Source of the DNA: Pseudomonas sp. PD9R | GTDB lineage: Bacteria; Pseudomonadota; Gammaproteobacteria; Pseudomonadales; Pseudomonadaceae | Assembly: GCF_019200975.1 (NCBI RefSeq) | Contig: NZ_JAHTMR010000010.1 | Location: 62,001-126,000 of the forward strand | DNA: 64,000 nucleotides | Reading direction: 5' to 3' | Shown here: in pieces, positions 44,384-52,748 of the stretch | Position numbering within the stretch: the stretch's first letter is position 1 | Layout of the letters: every line of letters begins with the position of its first letter | The notes under the pieces: generated by a model | Databases searched by the model: none | What the model saw: the letters and a program-made list of their open reading frames with translations, nothing else | What the model was told of the DNA's origin: nothing | Made by a program: the position numbers and the translations under genes

Positions 44384-45300
44384 GCGTGGTGATACGAAGG
44401 CGGAACGAGAAATTCGAGCAGGGCCTTTTGCGCGTGAAGACGGTTTTCCGCTTGATCCCATGCGACCGAACGCGGGTCGTCGAGCAGGTCGACACTGATC
44501 TCTTCGCCACGGTGGGCTGGCAGGCAATGCATGAACAGCACGTCTGGCGCGGCCAGGTCGAGCAGGGCACGGTTGACCTGGTACGGCGCGAACAGTTGCA
44601 GGCGCTTGGCGGTTTCCTCTTCCTGGCCCATCGAGGTCCAGACGTCGGTGCTCACCAGATGGGCGCCGCGTACGGCATCCTTCGGATCGCGAACGATAGT
44701 GACCCGGTCACCGGCCTCGGCCAGGAACTGCGGATTTGGCTCGTAGCCTTCCGGGCAGGCGATGCGCAGCTGGAAGTCGAACTGGATCGCCGCTTCTATA
44801 TAGCTGTTGCACATGTTATTGCCATCGCCGATCCACGCCACGGTCTTGCCCTGAATGGCGCCGCGGTGTTCGAGGAAGGTTTGCATGTCGGCCAGCAATT
44901 GGCATGGGTGCAGGTCATCGGACAGGCCGTTGATCAGCGGGACGCGCGAATTGGCGGCGAATTCGGTGAGGGTACTGTGGGAAAACGTACGGATCATCAC
45001 CGCATCGAGCATGCTCGACATGACGATGGCGGCGTCGCTGATCGGCTCGCCACGGCCCAACTGGGTATCGCGTGGCGACAGGAAGATCGCCTGGCCGCCA
45101 AGCTGGATCATGCCGGCTTCGAACGAAATGCGGGTGCGGGTCGAGGACTTCTCGAAAATCATCCCGAGCACGCGGTTTTTCAGGGGCTCGAACAGTACGC
45201 CGCGGTTACGCAGGTCCTTGAGCTCAACGCCTCGACGGATCACGCTGACCAGCTCTTCGGGCGTGCAATCCATCAGGGAGAGAAAGTGCCTTGCGCTCAT
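44380..45300 (-). CDS. argF: Ornithine carbamoyltransferase, anabolic
   Basis: Makes citrulline from ornithine and carbamoyl phosphate in arginine synthesis. A 306-residue product with SSTRTRISFEAGM (carbamoyl-phosphate site), LHPCQLLADMQT and FMHCLPAHRGEEIS. The ATG at 45300 is used; another ATG precedes it directly. An ArgR-type site overlaps the predicted promoter upstream. The ABC ATPase gene is translationally coupled downstream. Confidence 0.97.
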   Translation of the reverse strand: MSARHFLSLMDCTPEELVSVIRRGVELKDLRNRGVLFEPLKNRVLGMIFEKSSTRTRISFEAGMIQLGGQAIFLSPRDTQLGRGEPISDAAIVMSSMLDAVMIRTFSHSTLTEFAANSRVPLINGLSDDLHPCQLLADMQTFLEHRGAIQGKTVAWIGDGNNMCNSYIEAAIQFDFQLRIACPEGYEPNPQFLAEAGDRVTIVRDPKDAVRGAHLVSTDVWTSMGQEEETAKRLQLFAPYQVNRALLDLAAPDVLFMHCLPAHRGEEISVDLLDDPRSVAWDQAENRLHAQKALLEFLVPPSYHHA

Positions 45301-45303
45301 CAT

Positions 45304-45707
45304 TGACTACCTTTTTGCTACAAACCGCAGATGCTCAAAGCCTTGTTTAACGGAACAACGGGCGAGACCTGCGGCGTAAGCCGCACGGGGCGACGAAATA
45401 GGGGAAGGCGCGATCTTATAATTAAATGTCGCGTCTTACCAATAGGGCTACGGTTTTTAGGGGATTTCAGAGGGGCTACGGGATAACCGCAGTAGCGCTT
45501 TTGAAGCCTGTTTCCTGACAGCAGCCGAGCATTTGTACACCGGCCCTGCGCAGCTTGGCAATCAAGTGCGGCGGTGGCGAGGCACTGACAGTCGGTTTCT
45601 GACCTGTTGTTCGCATGCTTCGCAGGCAGCGTTTGCGATCTGAAATATTTGCTAATGCAAAGTGCTGGGTTATAAATAAATCACGAGCGACGCAGGAAGC
45701 CTCCGCG
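45304..45707. other. Control region between divergent argF and the small protein gene
   Basis: A 404-base gap. It holds the argF promoter and ArgR-like box (45415-45442). Nearer the 96-residue protein gene is an AT-rich stretch (TTATAAATAAATC, about 45670), probably its promoter. No further gene is supported. Confidence 0.55.
45415..45442 (-). promoter_or_regulatory. argF promoter overlapped by an ArgR-type operator
   Basis: On the minus strand, TTGGTA (45437-45442) and TATAAG (45415-45420) are 16 bases apart, a good sigma-70 pair. On the plus strand, TGTCGC-N8-AA at 45427-45442 matches the core of the Pseudomonas ArgR site and overlaps the -35 and spacer. Arginine repression of argF is therefore likely; binding itself is inferred. 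Confidence 0.6.
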
Positions 45708-45998
45708 ATGGAATCGAAAGAACAGCTGCTAATGGAATTGCTTGGGCTTACGGCCCGCTCCCTGACTCACCTGACCGCGTCCATGACCACCATGTCCTTC
45801 GAGCTTTTGCGAAGTGACGACCAGGTGACCCGGGACGCCGGCCGACGCATGATCGATCGCATGGCCACCATCAGCGCCGGGCTTGACGAACACTGGCGGC
45901 TGATCGGCGAGTTGACCGGCGTGCATATCGCCCATGAGCAGATCGAGACCCTCCAGGAGATCCAGTTGCAGGCGCCGCCCAGGTTGCCTTCAAACTGA
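45708..45998 (+). CDS. Small conserved protein of unknown function
   Basis: A 96-residue, mostly helical protein (MESKEQLLMELLGLTARSLTHLTASMTTMSFELL, then RMIDRMATISAGLDEHWRLIGELTG). AGGAAG lies 9 bases before the ATG at 45708. I do not recognise a domain. It is read in the direction of the oxidoreductase gene that starts 134 bases on. Confidence 0.72.
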   Translation: MESKEQLLMELLGLTARSLTHLTASMTTMSFELLRSDDQVTRDAGRRMIDRMATISAGLDEHWRLIGELTGVHIAHEQIETLQEIQLQAPPRLPSN

Positions 45999-46132
45999 GG
46001 CGCAGCGTTCATCGGCTGGCCTGATGGCCGCCAATTCACAAGACGAACGTCGCTGGCGCAGCCGTGGGGCACGCGCCATAGTTCTGTTCCCGCGGCCGAA
46101 ATTGCCCGCCCAGAACAAAATAGAGACTGGCC

Positions 46133-48238
46133 ATGACCAAGACTCTCCATCACCGCGCCTGCCATCTGTGTGAAGCCATCTGCGGCCTGACCATCGAAAC
46201 CACCGAGCACGAAGGCAGCGTGCAGATCACCTCGATCAAGGGGGATTCGCTGGATACCTTCAGTCGCGGCCACATCTGCCCAAAGGCTGTCGCCCTGCAG
46301 GATATTCAGAACGATCCGGATCGCCTGCGTCAGCCGATGTTGCGCGTGGGCAGCGAATGGCAGCCCATCGAGTGGGAGCACGCCTTTAATCTGGTGGCTG
46401 AACGTTTGGCGGCGATTCAGGAGCGTCACGGGCAGAACGCGGTCGCGGTCTATCAAGGCAACCCCAGCGTGCACAACTATGGGCTGATGACCCACAGCAA
46501 TTATTTTCTCGGCTTGCTGAAAACCCGCAACCGCTTCTCCGCGACGTCGGTCGACCAATTGCCTCATCACTTGACCAGCCACTTGATGTACGGCCACGGT
46601 TTGCTATTGCCGATTCCGGACATCGATCACACCGACTTCATGCTGATACTTGGCGGCAACCCACTTGCTTCCAACGGCAGCATCATGACCGTGCCGGATG
46701 TGGAAAAACGCTTGAAGGCGATTCAGGCGCGCGGCGGTAAAGTCGTCGTGGTCGATCCGCGCCGCAGCGAAACGGCTGCCATTGCGGATCAGCATCTGTT
46801 TGTGCGCCCCGGTGGCGATGCGGCATTGCTGTTTGGCTTGCTCAACACGCTGTTCGATGAAGGTCTGACCCGCGACAGTCATTTGCCGGTGGATGGCCTC
46901 GAAGAAGTGCGCGAGGCCGTTGCAGATTTCACTGCCGAGGCCATGAGCCCGTTGTGTGCGGTGCCGGCCGAGCAGATCCGCCAATTGGCGCGGGACTTTG
47001 CCGCTGCTCCGAGCGCGGTTTGTTACGGACGCATGGGCGTATCGACCCAGGCGTTCGGCACGTTGTGCCACTGGGTTGTACAGTTGATCAACCTCGTTAC
47101 CGGCAATCTCGACCGCGTGGGCGGTGCGTTGTGCACCGAGCCGGCCGTGGACCTGGTTGCCTCCACGTCGGGCGGGCATTTCAATTTGTGGCAGAGCCGC
47201 GTGTCCGGTCGCCCCGAGTACGCGGGCGAACTGCCCGTGTCGGCGCTGGCCGAAGAGATGTTGACCGAAGGGGAAGGGCAGGTCCGTGCGCTGATCACCG
47301 TGGCGGGCAACCCGGTGTTGTCGACCCCTAACGGTCGTCAATTGGAGCAGGCGCTGGATGGCCTGGAGTTCATGGTCAGCGTCGACTTGTACATCAACGA
47401 AACCACGCGCTATGCCGACCTGATCCTGCCGTCCACCTCGGCGCTGGAAAACGATCATTACGACACCACGTTCAACATGTTTGCAGTGCGCAACGTCAGT
47501 CGTTTCAATCGCGCGATCCTGGCCAAGCCCGAAGGCGCGCTGCATGACTGGGAGATTTTTGTCGGGCTGGCCAGGGCGTTCGCGACGAAAACCGGCAAAG
47601 AGTTGAAACCGACCATCGCCCCGGCACAGATGATCGACCGCGGCTTGCGCATGGGGGCGTATGGCGACGCTTCCGAACACAAGTTGTCGCTGGCAACGCT
47701 GTTCGACCATCCCCATGGCGCCGATCTGGGCGCGCTGAAGTCCAACCTGGCGCCACGCCTGAAAACGCCCAATCAACGAATTCAGGCTGCCCCGGCCGCG
47801 ATCCTTGCCGACCTGGCGCGTTTTGCTGCGTTGCAGGCACCGGCCGCCGATGAGTTGCTGATGATCGGGCGCCGACATGTACGCAGCAACAATTCGTGGA
47901 TGCACAACTATCACCGGTTGGTGAAGGGCAAGCCGCGCCACCAGTTGTTGATGCACCCGGATGATCTGTCGAGTCGCGGGCTGAGTGATGGGCAAAAGGT
48001 GCGCGTCAGTTCGCGGGTCGGGGTCATCGAAGTTGAAGTGCTGGGCAGTCTGGATATGATGAAAGGAGTGGTCAGTCTTCCGCACGGCTGGGGCCATGCG
48101 CGACCGGGCGTGCAAATGACGATTGCGAGTAACCAGCCGGGCTCCAGCGCTAATGACCTGACAGACGAGTGTCAGCTCGATGAGTTGTCGGGGAATGCGG
48201 CGCTGAACGGGGTTCCAGTGACTGTGGCGGCGGCCTGA
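46133..48238 (+). CDS. Molybdopterin-dependent oxidoreductase (formate dehydrogenase-like)
   Basis: A 701-residue Mo-bisPGD enzyme. The N-terminal 4Fe-4S site is CHLCEAICGL with a fourth Cys in RGHICPKAVALQ. The molybdopterin domains show QGNPSVHNYG, LILGGNPLASNG and VVVDPRRSETAAIAD. The C-terminal dinucleotide-binding domain has LLMIGRRHVRSNNSWMHN. There is no Tat-type twin-Arg signal, so it is cytoplasmic. No electron-transfer subunit or chaperone gene is adjacent. The substrate cannot be assigned. Confidence 0.9.
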   Translation: MTKTLHHRACHLCEAICGLTIETTEHEGSVQITSIKGDSLDTFSRGHICPKAVALQDIQNDPDRLRQPMLRVGSEWQPIEWEHAFNLVAERLAAIQERHGQNAVAVYQGNPSVHNYGLMTHSNYFLGLLKTRNRFSATSVDQLPHHLTSHLMYGHGLLLPIPDIDHTDFMLILGGNPLASNGSIMTVPDVEKRLKAIQARGGKVVVVDPRRSETAAIADQHLFVRPGGDAALLFGLLNTLFDEGLTRDSHLPVDGLEEVREAVADFTAEAMSPLCAVPAEQIRQLARDFAAAPSAVCYGRMGVSTQAFGTLCHWVVQLINLVTGNLDRVGGALCTEPAVDLVASTSGGHFNLWQSRVSGRPEYAGELPVSALAEEMLTEGEGQVRALITVAGNPVLSTPNGRQLEQALDGLEFMVSVDLYINETTRYADLILPSTSALENDHYDTTFNMFAVRNVSRFNRAILAKPEGALHDWEIFVGLARAFATKTGKELKPTIAPAQMIDRGLRMGAYGDASEHKLSLATLFDHPHGADLGALKSNLAPRLKTPNQRIQAAPAAILADLARFAALQAPAADELLMIGRRHVRSNNSWMHNYHRLVKGKPRHQLLMHPDDLSSRGLSDGQKVRVSSRVGVIEVEVLGSLDMMKGVVSLPHGWGHARPGVQMTIASNQPGSSANDLTDECQLDELSGNAALNGVPVTVAAA

Positions 48239-48334
48239 TCGTTCTGACGGAGAGACCGAGCATGGCGCTCGGCTTTCCGTTACAATGCGCCACCGTGCCG
48301 ACCCATGAGTCGGAAAGTTCAGCCGAGGTGCTCC

Positions 48335-48676
48335 ATGGATATCATCGAAACGATTAAAGAGCAGATTGCTAACAACACCATTCTGCTTTACATGAAAGGC
48401 TCGCCGAATGCCCCGCAGTGTGGCTTCTCCGCGAAAGCCTCACAGGCTGTGATGGCTTGTGGTGAGAAGTTTGCGTACGTGGACATCCTGCAGAACCCGG
48501 AAATCCGCGCCAACCTGCCAAAATACGCCAACTGGCCAACCTTCCCGCAACTGTGGGTGGGTGGCGAGCTGGTTGGCGGTAGCGACATCATGACCGAGAT
48601 GGCTGCAGACGGTTCGCTGCAAACCACCATCAAGGCTGCTGTTGAAGCCGCTGCTGCCAACAAGAGCGAAGCCTGA
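48335..48676 (+). CDS. grxD: Monothiol glutaredoxin Grx4 type
   Basis: A 113-residue CGFS-type glutaredoxin that carries and delivers [2Fe-2S] clusters. The start MDIIETIKEQIANNTILLYMKGSPNAPQCGFSAKASQ has the single active-site Cys. WPTFPQLWVGGELVGGSDIMTEM holds the glutathione site. The ATG at 48335 was chosen on family length. Bacterioferritin and its ferredoxin lie close by, an iron-homeostasis neighbourhood. Confidence 0.96.
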   Translation: MDIIETIKEQIANNTILLYMKGSPNAPQCGFSAKASQAVMACGEKFAYVDILQNPEIRANLPKYANWPTFPQLWVGGELVGGSDIMTEMAADGSLQTTIKAAVEAAAANKSEA

Positions 48677-48687
48677 TTCGCTGGCTC

Positions 48688-48733
48688 CCCTGTAGGAGCT
48701 GACGAGTGAAACGAGGCTGCGATCTTTTGATCT
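48688..48733. repeat. Half of an intergenic repeat (copy M, left)
   Basis: CCCCTGTAGGAGCTGACGAG and the following GTGAAACGAGGCTGCGATCTTTTGATC form a head-to-tail half-unit of the CGTTTCACTCG subtype. Its inverted partner lies beyond the terminator at 48821-48858. Confidence 0.8.
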
Positions 48734-48742
48734 TCAGCAACT

Positions 48743-48780
48743 AAAAAGCCCCGCCACTCGAAAGAGGGCGGGGCTTTTTA
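48743..48780 (+). terminator. Bidirectional terminator between grxD and bfr
   Basis: AAAAAGCCCCGCC pairs with GGCGGGGCTTTTT. The genes on both sides converge on it. Confidence 0.9.
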
Positions 48781-48820
48781 TTGGGTTTGAGAAGATGTCG
48801 CTACGTCATTACTGCTATCG

Positions 48821-48858
48821 CCAGGATCGCAGCCTCGTTTCACTCGACAGCTCCTACA
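48821..48858. repeat. Half of an intergenic repeat (copy M, right)
   Basis: GATCGCAGCCTCGTTTCACT and the following CGACAGCTCCTACA mirror the half-unit at 48688-48733. The terminator has ended up inside the pair. Confidence 0.8.
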
Positions 48859-48875
48859 CAGCTCGTAAGCAAGTC

Positions 48876-49352
48876 TTACTCGTCTTCGCCCATCTGCGAT
48901 TGCAGGTAGTTCTCAAGACCGATCTTGTCGATCAGGCCAAGTTGGGTTTCCAACCAGTCGATATGTTCTTCTTCGGACTCGAGAATATCTTCAAGCAGTT
49001 CACGGCTACCGAAGTCGCCAACTTTTTCGCAATGAGCGATGGCCACTTTCAGATCGGCATGCCCGGTACGCTCAATACGCAGGTCACACTCGATCATTTC
49101 CTTGGTGTGCTCGCCGATGTGCAGCTTGCCCAGATCCTGAACGTTCGGCAGGCCTTCGAGGAACAGGATGCGCTTGATCAGCTTGTCCGCGTGCTTCATC
49201 TCGTCGATGGATTCGTGGTACTCGTGTTTGCCGAGCTTGTTCAGACCCCAATCTTCATACATACGCGCATGCAGAAAATACTGATTGATCGCGACCAGCT
49301 CATTGGCAAGGATCTTGTTGAGATGCTGGATGACTGTAACGTCGCCTTTCAT
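48876..49352 (-). CDS. bfr: Bacterioferritin
   Basis: A 158-residue subunit of the 24-mer iron-storage cage. The ferroxidase ligands all fall at the E. coli positions: Glu18, Glu51, His54, Glu94, Glu127 and His130. The heme ligand Met52 (DEMKHADKLIKRILFLEGLPN) is present, so this is the heme-binding type. bfd is read in the same direction upstream but has its own terminator. Confidence 0.96.
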   Translation of the reverse strand: MKGDVTVIQHLNKILANELVAINQYFLHARMYEDWGLNKLGKHEYHESIDEMKHADKLIKRILFLEGLPNVQDLGKLHIGEHTKEMIECDLRIERTGHADLKVAIAHCEKVGDFGSRELLEDILESEEEHIDWLETQLGLIDKIGLENYLQSQMGEDE

Positions 49353-49507
49353 GATGGGGTCCTGCCCTGTATTAGCTGTCTATAAGGCAGAGTTTGAGCC
49401 GCGTATTTAATAGTGTCAAACCTAAGTTATTGAAACTTATATGAAAATTAATCGGAATAAGAATGTTTGTGTTCCGCGTCTAGAGTCTAAGCAGTTGATT
49501 TTCAGGC

Positions 49508-49540
49508 ATAAAAAAACCGGACTTGAGTCCGGTTCTTTGA
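49508..49540 (-). terminator. Terminator of bfd
   Basis: Read on the minus strand, AACCGGA pairs with TCCGGTT around CTCAAG and is followed by a run of seven T. Confidence 0.85.
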
Positions 49541-49550
49541 AATACGGTAT

Positions 49551-49769
49551 TTATGCGGCTGTAAATTCAACAGGAAAAGGAATCGCAGCCTGCGCCGTTT
49601 GCAGTTTTGTCAGGGTCTCGCGGACCACTTCCTTGGCAAGGCACGCACATTTACCACATTGACTGGCAACGCCGGTGGCCTGGCGCACTTCCTTGTAGCT
49701 GCAGCATCCTTCATAGATCGCATCGCGGATTTGGCCGTCGGTGACGCCAGTGCAGAGGCAAACATACAT
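49551..49769 (-). CDS. bfd: Bacterioferritin-associated ferredoxin
   Basis: A 72-residue [2Fe-2S] protein that reduces Bfr heme to release stored iron. Four cysteines in the family pattern are visible: Cys4 and Cys6 (MYVCLCTG), then Cys38 and Cys41 (SQCGKCAC). A Fur-like box lies upstream, fitting expression under iron starvation. Confidence 0.95.
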   Translation of the reverse strand: MYVCLCTGVTDGQIRDAIYEGCCSYKEVRQATGVASQCGKCACLAKEVVRETLTKLQTAQAAIPFPVEFTAA

Positions 49770-49818
49770 AAGTGAAAACCGTCGCTTGTTTATGTCTTGA
49801 TGCGATGGATCTTAATGT

Positions 49819-49837
49819 TAACGAGAATGATTGTCAA
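49819..49837 (-). promoter_or_regulatory. Fur box upstream of bfd
   Basis: TAACGAGAATGATTGTCAA closely resembles the 19-bp Fur consensus GATAATGATAATCATTATC, with GAGAATGATTGTC at its centre. It lies 50-68 bases upstream of bfd in the 302-base gap shared with the divergent peroxiredoxin gene. The rest of that gap shows no gene. Confidence 0.7.
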
Positions 49838-50071
49838 AGTGCTTTGAGGCTGCTTTTTCCTGGGGCTGACGAACGGTTTCTTCGAGGCGCGCAGGAACCA
49901 AATCGGCCCCGGCGTTTTTTACGTCCAAGGGAAAAACCGTTAAGGACAGGCGAAAAACGCAGTGTATGATGGCCGGTCTTTGCAAGCGGGCTCGTGTCAC
50001 AGGGCTGTCGCCTGAAGGTGGCAGGCTGATGCGAATCCGGTTTTTCACGTTTATACACCAGGAGATATCCA

Positions 50072-50674
50072 ATGAGCGTACTCGTAGGCAAACAAGCCCC
50101 TGACTTCACCGTTCCGGCCGTACTCGGCAATGGCGAAATCGTAGACAGCTTCACCCTGTCGTCTGCCATCAAAGGCAAATATGGCCTGGTGTTCTTCTAC
50201 CCACTGGACTTCACCTTCGTTTGCCCGTCGGAGCTGATCGCTCTGGACAACCGCATGTCTGACTTCAAGGCACGCAACGTTGAAGTGATCGCTGTGTCGA
50301 TCGATTCGCACTTCACCCACAACGCATGGCGCAACACCCCGGTGAACAACGGTGGCATCGGCCAGGTTCGTTACACCATGGCTGCTGACATCAAGCAGGA
50401 AATCATGAAGGCCTACGACGTTCAGTCCGCTGATGGCGTGGCTTTCCGTGGCGCGTTCCTGATCGATGACAAAGGTGTTGTTCGTTCGCAAATCATCAAC
50501 GACCTGCCGCTGGGTCGTAACATGGAAGAGCTGATCCGTCTGGTCGACGCTCTGCAATTCCACGAAGAGCACGGCGAAGTCTGCCCTGCCAACTGGAAAA
50601 AAGGCGACAAAGGCATGAACGCTTCGCCAGAAGGCGTTGCGGCTTACCTGACCGAGCACGCTGCTGCGCTGTAA
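50072..50674 (+). CDS. 2-Cys peroxiredoxin (AhpC/TSA family)
   Basis: A 200-residue peroxidase for H2O2 and organic peroxides. The peroxidatic Cys lies in YPLDFTFVCPSELIAL and the resolving Cys in HGEVCPANWKKGDKGM, a typical 2-Cys arrangement. AGGAG lies 9 bases before the ATG. It resembles the AhpC-like thiol peroxidase beside bfr in Pseudomonas rather than the ahpC-ahpF operon, as no ahpF is near. A strong terminator follows. Confidence 0.95.
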   Translation: MSVLVGKQAPDFTVPAVLGNGEIVDSFTLSSAIKGKYGLVFFYPLDFTFVCPSELIALDNRMSDFKARNVEVIAVSIDSHFTHNAWRNTPVNNGGIGQVRYTMAADIKQEIMKAYDVQSADGVAFRGAFLIDDKGVVRSQIINDLPLGRNMEELIRLVDALQFHEEHGEVCPANWKKGDKGMNASPEGVAAYLTEHAAAL

Positions 50675-50696
50675 GGCACAGGCTCGTTCGAGGCAT

Positions 50697-50727
50697 AAAA
50701 AAACCGGCTGATAAGGCCGGTTTTTTT
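50697..50727 (+). terminator. Terminator of the peroxiredoxin gene
   Basis: AAACCGGC pairs with GCCGGTTT, with A- and T-runs of seven on the flanks. Confidence 0.92.
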
Positions 50728-50751
50728 ATGGGTGGGATAAACCCGGATTAC

Positions 50752-50852
50752 TGTAGGAGCGAGCCTGCTCGCGAAGGTCGTCAATGATAATGCTGCAATC
50801 CTGACTCCCCGCGGCGCTCTTGAGTTCATCGCGAGCAAGCTCGCTCCTACAA
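50752..50852. repeat. REP/REPIN-type palindrome
   Basis: TGTAGGAGCGAGCCTGCTCG and its mirror (CGCGAGCAAGCTCGCTCCTA) lie between the convergent peroxiredoxin and rnt genes. It is the third GAGC-class REP pair in the window. Confidence 0.86.
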
Positions 50853-50868
50853 AGAATCCGCGACTCAA

Positions 50869-51546
50869 TCAGTCGCTGAAGTCTTCCCAGCCGCCCATTT
50901 GTTTCCAGCGATTGACGATGCCGCAGAACAGTTCGGCGGTCTTCTCGGTGTCATAGCGAGCCGAATGCGCCTCGCGACCGTCGAAGTCGATATCGGCGGC
51001 CTGACAGGCCTTGGCGAGCACGGTTTGACCGTAAGCCAGACCGGCAAGGGTCGCGGTATCGAAACTGGAGAACGGGTGGAACGGGTTGCGCTTCATGTCC
51101 AGACGCGCGACCGCAGCGTTGAGGAAACCCAGGTCGAAGCTGCTGTTGTGCCCGACCAGAATCGCCCGTTTGCAGCCGTTGGCTTTGAGCGCCTTGCGAA
51201 TGCCGCGGAAGATATCGTTCAGGGCTGCCTCTTCACTCACGGCCATGCGCAATGGGTGATCGAGCTTGATGCCGGTGAACTCCAGCGCTGCCGCTTCGAT
51301 GTTCGCGCCTTCGAAAGGCTCGACGCGGAAGAAGTAGGTGTGATCCGGGTATACAAAACCCTTCTCATCCATGGCGATGGTGGTCGCGGCGATTTCCAGC
51401 AGGGCGTCGGTAGCCGAGTTGAAGCCACCGGTTTCTACGTCGACGACAACCGGCAGGTAACCACGGAACCTGGCGGCCATTGGGTGACGGGAACCGCCCC
51501 CGCCGCCATTGCCTTCCTGTTCGTCGTCGAAATGGTCTTCACTCAC
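50869..51546 (-). CDS. rnt: Ribonuclease T
   Basis: DEDDh 3'-5' exoribonuclease that trims tRNA and other stable RNA ends. Exo I is LPVVVDVETGGFNSATDALLEIAA, Exo II is ILVGHNSSFDLGFLNAAVAR, and Exo III is EAHSARYDTEKTAELF. The 225-residue product has a Gly-rich linker near the N-terminus. Its start overlaps the pyrC stop by 4 bases, so the two are coupled. Confidence 0.96.
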   Translation of the reverse strand: MSEDHFDDEQEGNGGGGGSRHPMAARFRGYLPVVVDVETGGFNSATDALLEIAATTIAMDEKGFVYPDHTYFFRVEPFEGANIEAAALEFTGIKLDHPLRMAVSEEAALNDIFRGIRKALKANGCKRAILVGHNSSFDLGFLNAAVARLDMKRNPFHPFSSFDTATLAGLAYGQTVLAKACQAADIDFDGREAHSARYDTEKTAELFCGIVNRWKQMGGWEDFSD

Positions 51547-52589
51547 GCGTGTTCCTCCAGCAGGCGCCAGCGCAGTTTTTCACCGGCGCGCAGCGGGATA
51601 ACGGTCAGCTCGCCAAACGGCAGGCTGGTCGGGGCGGTCCATTCTTCGCGAACCAGGGTGATGCGATCGGTGTTCGCGGGCAGGCCATAGAAGCGCGGGC
51701 CGTTGAGGCTGGCGAAGGCTTCGAGCTTGTCCAGTGCATTACGCTGTTCGAAGGCTTCGGCATACATCTCGATCGCGGCGTAAGCGGTGTAGCAGCCGGC
51801 ACAGCCGCAAGCGGCCTCTTTGGCGTGCTGGGCGTGGGGCGCCGAGTCGGTGCCCAGGAAGAACTTCTCGCTCCCACTGGTAGCGGCGTCGAGCAGGGCT
51901 TCCTGGTGCGTATTGCGCTTGAGGATCGGCAGGCAGTAGAAGTGCGGCCGAATCCCGCCCACCAGCATGTGGTTGCGGTTGTAGAGCAGGTGATGCGCGG
52001 TGATGGTCGCGCCAACGTTGGCCGGAGCCGAGTTGACGAACTGCACGGCGTCAGCGGTGGTGATGTGTTCGAACACCACTTTGAGCGTTGGGAAACGCTC
52101 GACCACACGACGCATGTGCTCATCGATGAAGATTTTTTCGCGGTCGAACACATCGACATCGCCGCGGGTGACTTCACCGTGGATCAACAAAGGCATTCCG
52201 ACTTCGGCCATGGCCTCGATTGCCGGGAAGATCTTGTCGATGCTGGTGACGCCAGAGTCCGAGTTGGTGGTCGCGCCGGCAGGGTAAAGCTTGGCGGCGT
52301 GAACGAAGCCGCTGGCCTTGGCCTCGCGAATTTCTTCAGGCTGGGTGCGGTCGGTCAGGTACAGGACCATCAGCGGTTCGAACTGGCTGCCGGCCGGGCG
52401 GGCTGCGAGGATCCGCTGGCGATAGCCATCGGCCTCAGCCGCATTGCGGACCGGAGGAACCAGGTTGGGCATGATGATGGCGCGACCAAAGGTACGCGCG
52501 ACATCCGCGACGGTATTGGTCAACACGGCACCATCGCGAAGATGAATATGCCAGTCGTCGGGACGCAGCAGGGTCAGGCGGTCGGACAT
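51543..52589 (-). CDS. pyrC: Dihydroorotase
   Basis: Zinc enzyme of pyrimidine synthesis closing carbamoyl-aspartate to dihydroorotate. The 348-residue product is the E. coli PyrC type. Visible ligands include HIHLRDG (metal His-x-His), AAKLYPAGATTNSDSGV (the carboxylated Lys), LLIHGEV, and FLGTDSAPHAQHAKE (catalytic Asp). Confidence 0.97.
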   Translation of the reverse strand: MSDRLTLLRPDDWHIHLRDGAVLTNTVADVARTFGRAIIMPNLVPPVRNAAEADGYRQRILAARPAGSQFEPLMVLYLTDRTQPEEIREAKASGFVHAAKLYPAGATTNSDSGVTSIDKIFPAIEAMAEVGMPLLIHGEVTRGDVDVFDREKIFIDEHMRRVVERFPTLKVVFEHITTADAVQFVNSAPANVGATITAHHLLYNRNHMLVGGIRPHFYCLPILKRNTHQEALLDAATSGSEKFFLGTDSAPHAQHAKEAACGCAGCYTAYAAIEMYAEAFEQRNALDKLEAFASLNGPRFYGLPANTDRITLVREEWTAPTSLPFGELTVIPLRAGEKLRWRLLEEHA

Positions 52590-52748
52590 GAGGGGATTCC
52601 AGGCGGGTCAAACTGAGGGGAATGCTACCGGAAAAGACTCTTGCAGGCACTCGCTATCAAGTTTTGCAGGAAGCTTCCGATATCCAACAGGTATGCCGTA
52701 AACATGTGTGTGTCGGTCTTTTTGTTGTAGAAGCCAGTGGAGCCTCCC

